A stretch of 35,122 bases of DNA from Psychrobacter faecalis (GCF_016107575.1 NZ_JABAST010000031.1:1-35122); one strand, 5' to 3'. Positions 17,828 through 27,244 are shown, numbered from the stretch's first letter. Numbers and translations: made by a program. Notes: generated by a model not told the origin, from the sequence alone.

Positions 17828-18706
17828 TTATTCTTTCTTCAACTCTATATCGTCTGTCAAAGTCAGTTTGCGTTCTTCTTTGATTAAAACTTTCGCTAAA
17901 AACAATCCCAGCTCAAACAATAACCACATCGGAATGGCGAGCATCAACATTGATACGCCATCAGGCGGTGTAACGACCGCTGCAACGGCAAAACAGCCGA
18001 CGATAATATAGCGGCGTTTATCTTCTAGACTCTGAATGGAGACGACACCCGCCAATATCAATAGTAAAGTCACCACTGGAATCTCGAAGGTAAGCCCAAA
18101 CACCATAAACAGCTTGAGCGCAAAGCTTAAATAACTGTCGATATCTGTCATCGGTAAGACGTTTTGCGGCGCAAACATGATAAAGAACTTAAGCACGCCT
18201 TTTAACACAATAAAATAAGCAAACGCTACGCCCGCATAAAATAAAAATATCGAAGACATTAATACGGGAATAGCGACTTTTTTCTCTTTTTTATATAAGC
18301 CGGGCGCAACAAACGACCAAATTTGATACAAGATATAGGGCATTGCCAAAAATGCCGCCACAAAGATACTCAGACGTATCGGCGCCATAAAGTTAGAGGT
18401 GATATCGGTCGCAATCATCGTTGATTTGGCGGGTAACTGGGCGACCAGTGGGTCAGATAAAAAATCATAGAGCTCGCGTGAAAATCCGACCAACGCCAAA
18501 AATATCACCAGTACCGCGACGCATATCTTAATCAGATGCCGGCGCAATTCAATCAAATGCTCAGTAATCGGCATATCAGCCATTGAGCTTAAGATATCAC
18601 CAGAGTCATCATGCGCAGCGGCATCTGTGGCCGCATCTGTAATAGCATCGATGTCTGTAGCCGTTAATTTTTCTTGACGGCTTTTTTTACGCTTAAATAA
18701 ATCCAC
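17828..18706 (-). CDS. tatC: Sec-independent protein translocase TatC
   Basis: TatC is the multispanning receptor of the twin-arginine export system; with TatB it binds the signal peptides of folded cargo. The 292-residue protein has about six membrane helices preceded by a 45-residue polar N-terminal extension (RKKSRQEKLTA onward). Core segments are MPITEHLIELRRHLIK, PYILYQIWSFVAPGLYKKEKK and VVTPPDGVSMLMLAIPMWLLFE. The start is GTG, sharing one base with the TAG stop of tatB (overlap TAGTG) and with a strong AGGAG upstream, so translation is probably coupled. It is the last gene of the tat operon. Confidence 0.97.
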   Translation of the reverse strand: MDLFKRKKSRQEKLTATDIDAITDAATDAAAHDDSGDILSSMADMPITEHLIELRRHLIKICVAVLVIFLALVGFSRELYDFLSDPLVAQLPAKSTMIATDITSNFMAPIRLSIFVAAFLAMPYILYQIWSFVAPGLYKKEKKVAIPVLMSSIFLFYAGVAFAYFIVLKGVLKFFIMFAPQNVLPMTDIDSYLSFALKLFMVFGLTFEIPVVTLLLILAGVVSIQSLEDKRRYIIVGCFAVAAVVTPPDGVSMLMLAIPMWLLFELGLFLAKVLIKEERKLTLTDDIELKKE

Positions 18707-19419
18707 TAATCATTCTCCTGCTGCTTGGCAGAAGCCTGCTGAATTGATGATTTGTTAATCGATGGTTTATTTAAATGGTTATTTAATAACGTATCGGCTT
18801 TATAATTGGGCAGGTAGGGCGGCTGCGGCAGACGCCTTGCTTTATCATAAGCGCCAAGACGAAACCACATGTTTTCCCAGGGTTTGGTGCTGATATTTTG
18901 AATGTTGCTTTGCGTTGTTTGTGTAGTGATGTGTTGAGTGTCGCTATCATCATTACCTTGACTCTCTGAAAGTTCAGACTCTGTTAACTTTTTATCTAAC
19001 CCATCATTGTCATAGGTATAGTCAAATTCTTTTGGCGTTGCTAATGAATGATCGTCTTTTTCATGGTCGATTTTATTGCTATCACTATCCACTTTAGCAG
19101 TATTAACTCGATGCGCAGCTTTAAGATGCTGGTTTTGCGAGGATTCAAATTCTTGCAGACTGCCGCGCATCTCTGCCATCTCACGGCGCATTTCAGCTTC
19201 AGTTTCACGAATTTTAGCCAGCTCTTTTTGCATTTGCTGCCGTGTCTCTGCTAAGTCAAGTTCCGCTTCGATTTCAGACTGCAAAGTAGACACCGTACGA
19301 CGAATTTTGGCATACCATTGCCCAGCCGTACGCGCCGCTTGGGGCAGTTTTTCTGGCCCCAAAACGATTAAGGCGATGACGCCAAAAAGCAGTAATTCTG
19401 AAAATCCGATATCAAACAT
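18706..19419 (-). CDS. tatB: Sec-independent protein translocase TatB
   Basis: TatB forms the signal-peptide receptor complex with TatC. The 237-residue protein begins MFDIGFSELLLFGVIALIVL, with the single membrane helix at about 5-21 and the conserved Glu8, then GPEKLP (21-26). An amphipathic and coiled-coil helix (about 40-95, rich in Glu and Arg) follows. The remaining 140 residues are polar, rich in Ser, Thr, Gln and Asp, and probably disordered. It is clearly longer than Escherichia coli TatB (171). It starts 25 bp after tatA and overlaps tatC by one base. Confidence 0.95.
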   Translation of the reverse strand: MFDIGFSELLLFGVIALIVLGPEKLPQAARTAGQWYAKIRRTVSTLQSEIEAELDLAETRQQMQKELAKIRETEAEMRREMAEMRGSLQEFESSQNQHLKAAHRVNTAKVDSDSNKIDHEKDDHSLATPKEFDYTYDNDGLDKKLTESELSESQGNDDSDTQHITTQTTQSNIQNISTKPWENMWFRLGAYDKARRLPQPPYLPNYKADTLLNNHLNKPSINKSSIQQASAKQQEND

Positions 19420-19444
19420 AATGTCTCAATGCCACTGTTAAATG

Positions 19445-19684
19445 CTATACATTATGCTTATCATCAACCTTAGTGGTTGTTCGCTCTTCAGGGTGCGCGT
19501 TGCCGTCATGATCAAGCACAACTTGCTTTTTGGCATGTTCAGTATTTTCATCTTTAACGGCGTCTTTAAAACCTTTGACCGCGCCGCCCAAATCTTTACC
19601 GGCATTTCTTAGCTTGGAGGTGCCAAATACGACCACCACCACCACCAATAAAATCAGCCAATGCGTAATGGAAAAACTACCCAT
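19445..19684 (-). CDS. tatA: Sec-independent protein translocase TatA
   Basis: TatA oligomers open the membrane for export of folded twin-arginine proteins. The 79-residue protein shows the usual short N-terminus, a Val-rich membrane helix (7-19), the FG pair (20-21) and the amphipathic helix [19 protein letters not shown]. An acidic tail follows. His and Trp at 8-9 lie where other TatA proteins have a polar residue and a hydrophobic one. It starts the tatA-tatB-tatC run and lies 213 bp from hisIE, with its own promoter candidate and a duplicated leader segment in between. Confidence 0.96.
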   Translation of the reverse strand: MGSFSITHWLILLVVVVVVFGTSKLRNAGKDLGGAVKGFKDAVKDENTEHAKKQVVLDHDGNAHPEERTTTKVDDKHNV

Positions 19685-19771
19685 GATGCTATCCTTCTGT
19701 CTTGGTTTTCAGTCTTTATAGGAATACGTTGAGTGTATAGAATATTGCTGTCGTACACAAAAGCTATCGAC

Positions 19772-19821
19772 AGCTTATGAGAAGTAACACGTCACAAGCT
19801 TATGAGAAGTAACACGTCACA
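19772..19821 (+). repeat. perfect 25-bp tandem duplication in the tatA leader
   Basis: Units at 19772-19796 and 19797-19821 are identical over all 25 bases (AGCTTATGAGAAGTAACACG, then TCACA). Each unit contains GTAACACGTCAC, a loosely palindromic 12-mer. The block lies between the candidate tatA -10 (19824-19829) and the tatA start, that is, in the presumed 5' leader. It could be a recent slippage or a doubled binding site. Confidence 0.9.
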
Positions 19822-19823
19822 CT

Positions 19824-19829
19824 ATTATA
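19824..19829 (-). promoter_or_regulatory. candidate -10 of a tatA promoter
   Basis: On the minus strand the hexamer TATAAT is exact, but the -35 at 17 bp upstream (ACCTTT) is poor. If used, the leader would be about 130 nt and would contain both copies of the 25-bp duplication. The tat genes may also be read through from hisIE. Confidence 0.45.
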
Positions 19830-19897
19830 ACCTGCCGTTATGACAAAAAGGTGAAAGCAACAATAATCAAACAGGGTAATGGCTAAGCTTAAAAACG

Positions 19898-20749
19898 CTA
19901 GCGCGCTGCTTTTTCATCAATACCTGACAGACCAAAACGTCGGCCTAGCTCATTTAATACCGCTTCTGATTCTATATCAAACCATGCCAAGCCCACTAAA
20001 GTATGGAACCAAACATCAGCAACTTCATAAATCAGCTCGTGACGCGCTTCGTCATACTGGGCTTTGTCGCTATTTTCATCGCAATTGGCTAAGTCTTTGG
20101 CCGCGATGATGCTCTCGGTACTTTCTTCGCCTACTTTTTCTAATATTTTATTGAGACCCTTGGCATATAGACTTGCCACATAAGAGCTGTCAGCGTCCGC
20201 TTGTTTGCGCTCGGCCAATACCTTATCAAGCTCCTGCAAAATAGAATGAGTGGTAGCAAGGCTGTTATTTTGATGGGTGAGCGAATGGTCTATATCTTCC
20301 GCCGCCGCTTCATTAATTTTAGGCGTGGCTTTTGCAGCGGCGTTTGTCTGATAAATTTCTGCTGGGTCTTTTAATACTTTATCGACGGTTTGCCATTCAG
20401 GTGTTTGCCCAGACAAATCTAAACGCTGATAAAAACAAGACTCGCGGCCAGTATGACAAGCGATACCGCCCGCTTGCGTGACGCTCAGTACAATCACATC
20501 AGCGTCGCAATCTAGACGAATATCATGCACGCTCTGGGTATGCCCAGACGATTCGCCTTTATGCCATAACTTGCCACGCGAGCGCGAAAAATACACCGCT
20601 GTCTGCGTTTCGGCAGTCAATTGCAGGGATTCGGCGTTCATCCACGCCATCATCAAAATACGTCCGGATACATAGTCTTGAGCAATCGCAGGAATCAAAC
20701 CAGCAGTATTAAAATTTACGGCAGCAAGCCAAGCAGGTAAAGTCATCAT
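19898..20749 (-). CDS. hisIE: bifunctional phosphoribosyl-AMP cyclohydrolase / phosphoribosyl-ATP pyrophosphatase
   Basis: HisIE carries out the second and third steps of histidine synthesis. The N-terminal HisI domain (about 1-115) has [22 protein letters not shown] and the zinc and metal ligands Cys81, Cys98 and Cys105. The C-terminal HisE domain (about 162-283) has the alpha-helical pyrophosphatase pattern with [19 protein letters not shown] and [14 protein letters not shown]. Between them is a 45-residue Ala/Lys/Asp linker that is longer than in the Escherichia coli fusion. Fusion order is as in Enterobacteria. It stands immediately upstream of tatABC, an arrangement also known in Pseudomonas, where hisI and hisE are separate genes. 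Confidence 0.95.
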   Translation of the reverse strand: MMTLPAWLAAVNFNTAGLIPAIAQDYVSGRILMMAWMNAESLQLTAETQTAVYFSRSRGKLWHKGESSGHTQSVHDIRLDCDADVIVLSVTQAGGIACHTGRESCFYQRLDLSGQTPEWQTVDKVLKDPAEIYQTNAAAKATPKINEAAAEDIDHSLTHQNNSLATTHSILQELDKVLAERKQADADSSYVASLYAKGLNKILEKVGEESTESIIAAKDLANCDENSDKAQYDEARHELIYEVADVWFHTLVGLAWFDIESEAVLNELGRRFGLSGIDEKAAR

Positions 20750-20883
20750 CTATCAGTCGTCTTATAAGAAGTAATGAGAAAGGGGTAAACGGTATTAAAG
20801 AAAGTAGTAAAAATAGCGCTCAATCTCTACTTAAACACAGCTATCGCTGACATTCAATATGTTAATGCAGGAAATAAAGCGCA

Positions 20884-20892
20884 ATTATAACA
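20884..20892 (-). promoter_or_regulatory. candidate extended -10 promoter of hisIE
   Basis: The minus strand reads TGTTATAAT, an extended -10 with a perfect hexamer (20884-20889). No clear -35 is visible, which extended -10 promoters do not always need. The leader to ATG 20749 would be about 130 nt. It stands back to back with the rpmI promoter 75 bp away. Confidence 0.55.
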
Positions 20893-20963
20893 GCAGCACG
20901 TTTTGCGCGTAGTGTATTTAATAGCAACTAACGCACCCTATAAAGTAGCGATTAAAACTTTCC

Positions 20964-20993
20964 TTGGCAAAACAGCGTACTATCTGCTAAAAT
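20964..20993 (+). promoter_or_regulatory. promoter of rpmI-rplT
   Basis: A -35 TTGGCA (20964-20969), an 18-bp spacer and a -10 TAAAAT (20988-20993) preceded by TGC make a good promoter. Transcription would begin near 21000. Confidence 0.7.
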
Positions 20994-21103
20994 AGCGCCT
21001 CCCACCTCGAGGCAAATAGCCGTTTAGTGCTTGTTTTTAAAGCGACTATTCGTTTTTACTATTTGACGACCAGGTTCTATCAAAGACAAAGAGGCAAATC
21101 ATC
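20994..21103 (+). promoter_or_regulatory. rpmI-rplT 5' leader with hairpin
   Basis: The transcript would carry about 100 nt of leader. It begins with a hairpin, GCCTC (20997-21001) with GAGGC (21009-21013). In other bacteria L20 binds the leader of the rpmI-rplT mRNA and represses it, so a similar control here is possible. I cannot recognise a known L20-binding fold in this stretch. Confidence 0.35.
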
Positions 21104-21301
21104 ATGAAAGTTAAGATGAAAACCAGAAGCGGCGCCGCTAAACGCTTCAAAAAAACAGCGAACGGCTTTAAGCGTAAACAAGCATTCAAAAGCCATATCT
21201 TGACCAAGAAATCAGCTAAGCGTATTCGCCAGTTGCGCGGTCTAAAGATGGTGGACAAGTCTGACGAAGCAGCAGTTCGTCGTATGTGCCCATACATCTA
21301 A
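21104..21301 (+). CDS. rpmI: 50S ribosomal protein L35
   Basis: The 65-residue basic protein matches L35 end to end: [20 protein letters not shown], then [24 protein letters not shown]. It is part of the large subunit. ATG 21104 is preceded by GAGGC. It is the first gene of the rpmI-rplT pair; infC, which usually sits just upstream, is missing, and hisIE is divergent instead. The gap to rplT is 131 bp. Confidence 0.98.
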   Translation: MKVKMKTRSGAAKRFKKTANGFKRKQAFKSHILTKKSAKRIRQLRGLKMVDKSDEAAVRRMCPYI

Positions 21302-21432
21302 TAGCCTATCGTCATTTAGCTTTAATCAATTAAAGATATTTGACTTTGCAATTTGATAACGATGTCTATTAGTTAATTATTTGATGACATCGTGATTCGT
21401 TTAATAATGATTAAAAAATCTTGGAGTAATTT

Positions 21433-21789
21433 ATGGCCCGTGTAAAACGTGGTGTACAGGCAAATCGCCGTCACAAAAAAATCTTAAAGCGCGCAAAAGG
21501 CTACTACGGCGCTCGTTCACGTGTTTATCGCGTAGCGGTACAAGCAGTGACCAAAGCTGGTCAGTATGCATATCGTGACCGTCGCAACAAAAAACGTACT
21601 TTCCGTCGTCTTTGGATTGCACGTATCAATGCTGGTGCACGCTTAAACGGCTTAAGCTATAGCCGCCTTATCAACGGCTTGAAAAAAGCAAACATTGCTA
21701 TCGATCGTCGCGTACTTGCTGACATCGCTATGCATGATGCAGCGACTTTCACCGCCTTAGTTGAAAAAGCAAAAGCGGAATTAGCCTAA
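21433..21789 (+). CDS. rplT: 50S ribosomal protein L20
   Basis: L20 is needed early in 50S assembly and binds 23S rRNA domains. The 118-residue protein has the family's very basic N-terminal arm ([20 protein letters not shown]), then [13 protein letters not shown] and the C-terminal domain [23 protein letters not shown] 21433 follows TTGGAG. In other bacteria L20 also represses its own operon. A terminator follows 85 bp downstream. Confidence 0.98.
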   Translation: MARVKRGVQANRRHKKILKRAKGYYGARSRVYRVAVQAVTKAGQYAYRDRRNKKRTFRRLWIARINAGARLNGLSYSRLINGLKKANIAIDRRVLADIAMHDAATFTALVEKAKAELA

Positions 21790-21875
21790 ATATTAACTAT
21801 CCTTTAAGTATTCCGCTTTTTTGAGTGTTTGCTTAAATGGATAGCACTAATATTGATTAATAGTACGATATTAAT

Positions 21876-21905
21876 AAAAGCTACCGCTGGTCGGTGGCTT
21901 TTTTT
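21876..21905 (+). terminator. terminator after rplT
   Basis: AAAAGCTACCG (21876-21886) pairs with CGGTGGCTTTT (21892-21902) through an 11-bp stem with one G-U pair and a 5-nt loop. A T-run ends at 21905. It separates rpmI-rplT from pheS-pheT. The remainder of the 320-bp spacer holds the pheS promoter. Confidence 0.88.
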
Positions 21906-22039
21906 ATATTAAATTATTTTACAGCCAGTTTTACACCGCAAAAATGTAAAACGTTTTTAGTGAAGTTGCACCTTTCATTGTCTAAATATTCAAGCCATTT
22001 ATATCACACGCCTTTGGTTGAAAATGAGTGGGTAAATGG

Positions 22040-22068
22040 TTTGCAATATTTGGTCAAATCCCTACAAT
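22040..22068 (+). promoter_or_regulatory. promoter candidate for pheS-pheT
   Basis: TTTGCA (22040-22045), a 17-bp spacer and TACAAT (22063-22068) make a plausible sigma-70 promoter. The leader would be only about 35-45 nt. That leaves no room for the leader peptide and attenuator known upstream of pheST in Escherichia coli. Confidence 0.55.
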
Positions 22069-22073
22069 TATAA

Positions 22074-23174
<1,101 letters not shown>

Positions 23175-23242
23175 ATGGTCGTTATTAATACGTCACCCTT
23201 TATTCTAAAATCTTTATTATAAAATTCTGATCCGAGATATTT

Positions 23243-25657
23243 ATGAAAATTAGCGAACAGTGGCTACGTCAATGGGTAAACCCCAACAATAGCAGTGAGC
23301 AATTGGCCGAACAGCTTACAATGGCAGGGCTTGAGATTGACGATCGCTTTGCGGTTGCTCGTGCTTTTAGCGGCGTGGTAGTAGGTGAGGTAATCAGCGT
23401 CGAGCAGCATCCCGATGCCGATAAACTGCGCGTCACGCAGGTCAATATTGGTGCCGCTGAGCCGTTACAAATCGTTTGCGGCGCGCCCAATGTGACGGTT
23501 GGTATGAAAGCGCCGGTTGCGACCGTTGGTGCCGTTTTACCATCTAACGACGCAGAAGGCTTTACAATTAAAAATGGCAACCTACGCGGTGTCGACTCTA
23601 ACGGTATGCTTTGCGGTGCTTCTGAAATTGATTTAACCGATAGCATCGATGGTCTGCTTGAATTGCCAGCTGATGCACCTATTGGCATGGATATCCGTGA
23701 GTATTTAGGTTTAGACAATCAAATACTGGATATCTCTATCACCCCAAACCGTGGAGATTGCTTCAGCGTACGCGGTATCGCGCGCGAGATATCAGTCATT
23801 AACGATTTGCCGATGCAGCAGCCTTCAATTCCTGCCAACGTGCCAACTGACGCTAACGGTACTGAAAATGCTACGCCCGCAGTAACGGTAAGTGCGGTTG
23901 AAGCGTGCCCACGCTATTTACTCCAATCAATCAGCAACATTGATCGTAGTATCGATACGCCAAAATGGATGCAAGATGCGCTCGTACAGTCAGGACTGCG
24001 CTCGCATAACTTTTTGGTTGACGTGACCAACTATGTATTGATGGAACTCGGTCAACCGCTACATGCGTTTGATGCCGATACCATTGTTGGTGATATCGTA
24101 GTACGTTTGGCACAGCCTACTGAAACCATTACTTTATTAAATGAGCAAACCATTACTCTAACGGGTGATGAGTTGGTCATTGCCGATGATAAAAGTGCAT
24201 TGGCACTTGCCGGAATTATGGGCGGTCAGCGTAGTAGCGTTACTGATAGCACCACCAATATTGTCCTAGAAAGTGCCTTTTTTAACCCATTAGCTATCGC
24301 TGCACGCGCACGCCGTTTTGGTTTGCATACCGATGCCTCACAACGTTTTGAGCGTGGTGTCGATTTTGAATTGCCAGCGTTAGCACTAGCGCGTGCTGTT
24401 GATTTGATTACCAGTGTCACGGGCTCGCAAGCTGGGCAAATAGTAAAAGTAGAAAATAGCGAATACTTGCCAGCACGTACGCCGATTACGTTGCCAATTA
24501 CTAAAGTCCATGAGGTCATCGGTATTGAGATTGAGCCAGCAGTGATGGTGCGTATTTTGACTCAATTAGGCTTTGAGGTAGAGCAGCAAGCAGATAAGCT
24601 GATTTGTACGCCGCCATCGTATCGCTTTGATATGAGCATTAAGGAAGACTTGATTGAAGAGATTGCCCGTATTTACGGTTATGACAATATTCCAAGCGTC
24701 TTGCCGCATTTGCAAGTCAGCATGGATTATGACGACACCGCGGACTTGACGCATGAGATGAAGCTGGCCTTGGTCAATAATGGCTATATGGAAGCCATTA
24801 GCTTTAGCTTTAGTGATGCAAAAATAGAAGCCTTGCTTGATGATAAAGCATTGGGAGAAGTGTTAGCTCTTGCCAATCCTATCTCTAGCGACTTAGCGGT
24901 GATGCGCCGTACTTTGCTATCAAGCTTATTGCCTTGTGTGCAATATAACCTCAATCGTCAGCAGCCGCGCGTGCGTTTCTTTGAAACGGGTTTAAGCTTT
25001 GTCGGTCAAAGTATTAGCGAGCTGGTACAAACGCCAAGTATTGCGTTAGTCGCAGTTGGCGATGTTTGGGATGAGCAAGCGTATCAAAACCGTGCACTAG
25101 ATTTTTATGATCTTAAGCATGATATTGAGCAGTTATTACCGGTGCAAATCGACAGTGCGCGTATCCGCTACGAGCGTAGTGCGCTTGCCTTCTTGCATCC
25201 GGGTCAAAGTGCCAAGCTTTATATCGATGAGGTATACGTCGGTTGGTTGGGTCAACTCCATCCTAATACCGCTAAACAGCTAGACTTGCCAGCGACGTGG
25301 GTCGCGCAATTGTCACTGGCGCCATTATTAACCTTGGTACGTGAACAGCACGCTATCATCACGCCAAGCAAGTTCCCACACGTACGCCGCGATATCGCTA
25401 TCTTAGTCGATAGTGACATCAGCTTACAGACCTTGCAGGCGACGATTCGTGCTGCAGCTGGTGAATTGCTGACAGATTTATGGTTATTTGATGTGTATCA
25501 AGGCGACAAAGTACCGACCGGTCAGCGCTCTTTAGCGTTTGCTTTAATATGGCAAGATAAAGCACAGACCTTATCTGATGACGCAGTAAAAACGGCGACA
25601 GATAAAGTCGTGCAGGCGCTAACTGAACAGCACGCTGCTCAGTTGCGTGATAGCTAA
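23243..25657 (+). CDS. pheT: phenylalanine--tRNA ligase beta subunit
   Basis: PheT binds tRNA and houses the editing site that hydrolyses mischarged Tyr-tRNA-Phe. The 804-residue length is normal. Domains in order are the EMAP-like tRNA-binding OB fold (about 40-150, VVGEVISVEQHPDADKLRVTQV), the B3/B4 editing region (about 215-390), B5 (about 410-480), the catalytic-like core (about 490-690) and the C-terminal ferredoxin-like anticodon-binding domain (about 708-803, SKFPHVRRDIAILV). It is cotranscribed with pheS. The ATG has only a weak ribosome site. Confidence 0.98.
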   Translation: MKISEQWLRQWVNPNNSSEQLAEQLTMAGLEIDDRFAVARAFSGVVVGEVISVEQHPDADKLRVTQVNIGAAEPLQIVCGAPNVTVGMKAPVATVGAVLPSNDAEGFTIKNGNLRGVDSNGMLCGASEIDLTDSIDGLLELPADAPIGMDIREYLGLDNQILDISITPNRGDCFSVRGIAREISVINDLPMQQPSIPANVPTDANGTENATPAVTVSAVEACPRYLLQSISNIDRSIDTPKWMQDALVQSGLRSHNFLVDVTNYVLMELGQPLHAFDADTIVGDIVVRLAQPTETITLLNEQTITLTGDELVIADDKSALALAGIMGGQRSSVTDSTTNIVLESAFFNPLAIAARARRFGLHTDASQRFERGVDFELPALALARAVDLITSVTGSQAGQIVKVENSEYLPARTPITLPITKVHEVIGIEIEPAVMVRILTQLGFEVEQQADKLICTPPSYRFDMSIKEDLIEEIARIYGYDNIPSVLPHLQVSMDYDDTADLTHEMKLALVNNGYMEAISFSFSDAKIEALLDDKALGEVLALANPISSDLAVMRRTLLSSLLPCVQYNLNRQQPRVRFFETGLSFVGQSISELVQTPSIALVAVGDVWDEQAYQNRALDFYDLKHDIEQLLPVQIDSARIRYERSALAFLHPGQSAKLYIDEVYVGWLGQLHPNTAKQLDLPATWVAQLSLAPLLTLVREQHAIITPSKFPHVRRDIAILVDSDISLQTLQATIRAAAGELLTDLWLFDVYQGDKVPTGQRSLAFALIWQDKAQTLSDDAVKTATDKVVQALTEQHAAQLRDS

Positions 25658-25676
25658 AACCAAGATATAACCATCT

Positions 25677-25722
25677 AAAACGCTCTATAGCCTCTGCATA
25701 AATGAGGCTATGGCGTTTTGCT
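25677..25722 (+). terminator. terminator after pheT
   Basis: The outer stem AAAACGC (25677-25683) with GCGTTTT (25713-25719) and the inner stem ATAGCCTC with GAGGCTAT are separated by a small asymmetric internal loop. The T content after the stem is moderate. It lies 20 bp after the pheT stop and suggests that ihfA is transcribed mainly from its own promoter. Confidence 0.7.
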
Positions 25723-25830
25723 ATTTATAAAAATGTTTATCTTAGATAAATTTTCATTCATAAAAAAGTTAAGTGGTTATTAATAAAGGATTTTCATGCA
25801 GACTTTATGAAAAAGAGGACAAAAAACCTT

Positions 25831-25836
25831 TATAAT
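25831..25836 (+). promoter_or_regulatory. candidate -10 of the ihfA promoter
   Basis: The hexamer TATAAT is exact; the -35 region is weak. It would give a leader of about 65 nt ending in the strong AGGAG ribosome site before the GTG start of ihfA. Confidence 0.5.
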
Positions 25837-25905
25837 AACTAACATTAATTCTCATACCGCTAAACCATGATATTCGACATCACGACATAGCATAGGAGTC
25901 GTACT

Positions 25906-26205
25906 GTGAGCACCTTAACCAAATCTGACATGATTGAGCATTTGATGAGTCATCTTAACCTGACACGCCAAGAAGGCCGCTGTTTGGTGGAGAATTTTTT
26001 TGACGAGTTGTCAGAGAGTTTGATTGATGGCAAAGAGGTCAAGCTGTCAGGCTTTGGCAACTTTGAGCTTAAAGATAAAAATAGCCGTCCTGGGCGCAAC
26101 CCAAAGACAGGGGAGCCCGTTGCCGTGTCAGCACGCCGCGTCGTCACCTTTAAAACTGGACAGAAATTTCGCCAGCAAGTGGATGAGCGTTTATTTGACC
26201 AATAA
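25906..26205 (+). CDS. ihfA: integration host factor subunit alpha
   Basis: IHF is a DNA-bending heterodimer that shapes promoters, recombination sites and origins. The 99-residue alpha subunit shows the HU/IHF fold with [10 protein letters not shown], then [44 protein letters not shown]. The Pro in GRNPKTGE is the residue that intercalates DNA. The start is GTG 25906 behind AGGAG. The order pheS-pheT-ihfA is conserved in gammaproteobacteria. Confidence 0.98.
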   Translation: MSTLTKSDMIEHLMSHLNLTRQEGRCLVENFFDELSESLIDGKEVKLSGFGNFELKDKNSRPGRNPKTGEPVAVSARRVVTFKTGQKFRQQVDERLFDQ

Positions 26206-26222
26206 TAATCTTTGTAGTAAGT

Positions 26223-26280
26223 AAAAATGATGGTTATCACAGTCTATTGAATATATGACTGTGATAACCATCATTTTTTT
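26223..26280. terminator. 22-bp perfect hairpin terminator after ihfA
   Basis: Arms 26223-26244 and 26257-26278 are perfectly complementary over 22 bp around a 12-nt loop. The right arm ends in a T-run and the left arm begins with an A-run, so it can act on both strands. It lies 17 bp past the ihfA stop. The length is unusual for a simple terminator. Confidence 0.93.
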
Positions 26281-26333
26281 ATGGGGCGCTTTTATATCAA
26301 ACTACTTTTTATAAAACATGAATAGTAGACATA

Positions 26334-26361
26334 AAAAAAGAGAGCATAGGCTCTCTTTTTT
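26334..26361. terminator. terminator of the acidic lipoprotein gene
   Basis: AAAAAAGAGAGC (26334-26345) pairs with GCTCTCTTTTTT (26350-26361) around a 4-nt loop. It lies 31 bp beyond the end of the minus-strand lipoprotein gene at 26393 and has T-runs on both strands. It and the ihfA hairpin are about 55 bp apart. Confidence 0.85.
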
Positions 26362-26392
26362 ACTGCAGTACTTTTATCATGAAAAATAAAAA

Positions 26393-26749
26393 TTACTGAG
26401 CTGGTTCTTCAACAACAACTTCATCAGCAGCGTCAACAGCTGGAGTTTCGCTAGCTACGTCAACGCTAGTAGTAGTACCATCTACAGGTACTTCAGCATC
26501 AACTTCGTCAGTAGCAGTAGTAGCTTGTGCATCAGCGATGTCAGCTTCAGCATCAGCTACAGCAGCTTCAGCTTCTGCAGGTACCGCTTCGCCTTCAGCA
26601 GCAGCTTCGTTTAGCTCTTCAGAAGCGTCTTGCACTTCTTCTTGCGCGTCAGATAAATCTTCAGCAGCGTTTTCTTTGTTGCTATCACAGGCAGTAAGGC
26701 CCATAGTTGCAGTCATGATACCAGCTAGAGCAAGTAATTTAAGTTTCAT
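26393..26749 (-). CDS. acidic Ala-rich lipoprotein
   Basis: The 118-residue product begins with a lipoprotein signal: MKLKLLALAGIMTATMGLTAC with lipobox LTAC and Cys21 as the modified residue. The mature part is almost entirely Ala, Glu, Asp, Val and Thr (for example EEVQDASEELNEAAAEGEA), and is likely a disordered or helical acidic tether. I do not recognise the function. The start is ATG 26749 behind GGAGAAA; a longer frame to 26788 has no support. It stands alone, opposite in direction to ihfA. Confidence 0.85.
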   Translation of the reverse strand: MKLKLLALAGIMTATMGLTACDSNKENAAEDLSDAQEEVQDASEELNEAAAEGEAVPAEAEAAVADAEADIADAQATTATDEVDAEVPVDGTTTSVDVASETPAVDAADEVVVEEPAQ

Positions 26750-27244
26750 AGGGTTTCTCCGGGAAAATGAAATGATCAGTAGCAGCAAAAAAGGTTGAAT
26801 CTCCGAGATGTCCCAGAATTCAACTAGTATTAATTACAGCTACTCAGCTTTCACGCATTCTATATGATTTCTTTCTGCATGGAAAGAGGTTGTACAATTA
26901 AGTAACAATAAAATTGTAAATCAACTTTTAACTTGCTCATTTAATATACTTTTTAATACAACATGCCAAATTAATCGACGTATAATCAATGACATCAGGA
27001 CGTTTTAGCGCTTTTTTGGTAAAAGAATTCTCTTTAGGATTCTAAGAGTGTTTTGAGATTATTGATAGGCTATTTATCAATAAAATTGATATTAAAATAA
27101 AGCAAAAATATAGAAGCGATTAAGCTCGAAAGCTAGAATATAAAATCAACGGAATGAGTTATGTATCTTATAACATTAATAATCAAATAATAGGGTTTAC
27201 TACGATAGTGATAGGCATGCTATTGGATTTTTAGGAGAAACATT
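26750..27244. other. 495-bp divergent spacer
   Basis: This AT-rich stretch lies between the acidic lipoprotein (minus) and the zinc metallopeptidase (plus). I see no credible gene. A 7-bp inverted repeat (GTTGAAT 26794-26800 and ATTCAAC 26818-26824) lies in the lipoprotein leader. Just before the peptidase ATG is TTAGGAG, a good ribosome site. Confidence 0.4.

Noticed and set aside
26750..26788. Upstream extension of the acidic lipoprotein
   Set aside because: The lipoprotein signal begins at ATG 26749 with GGAGAAA before it; the extension would bury the signal peptide.
26538..26798. Ser/Ala-rich plus-strand open frame
   Set aside because: It is the antisense shadow of the Ala/Glu-rich lipoprotein gene, whose codon bias produces it.
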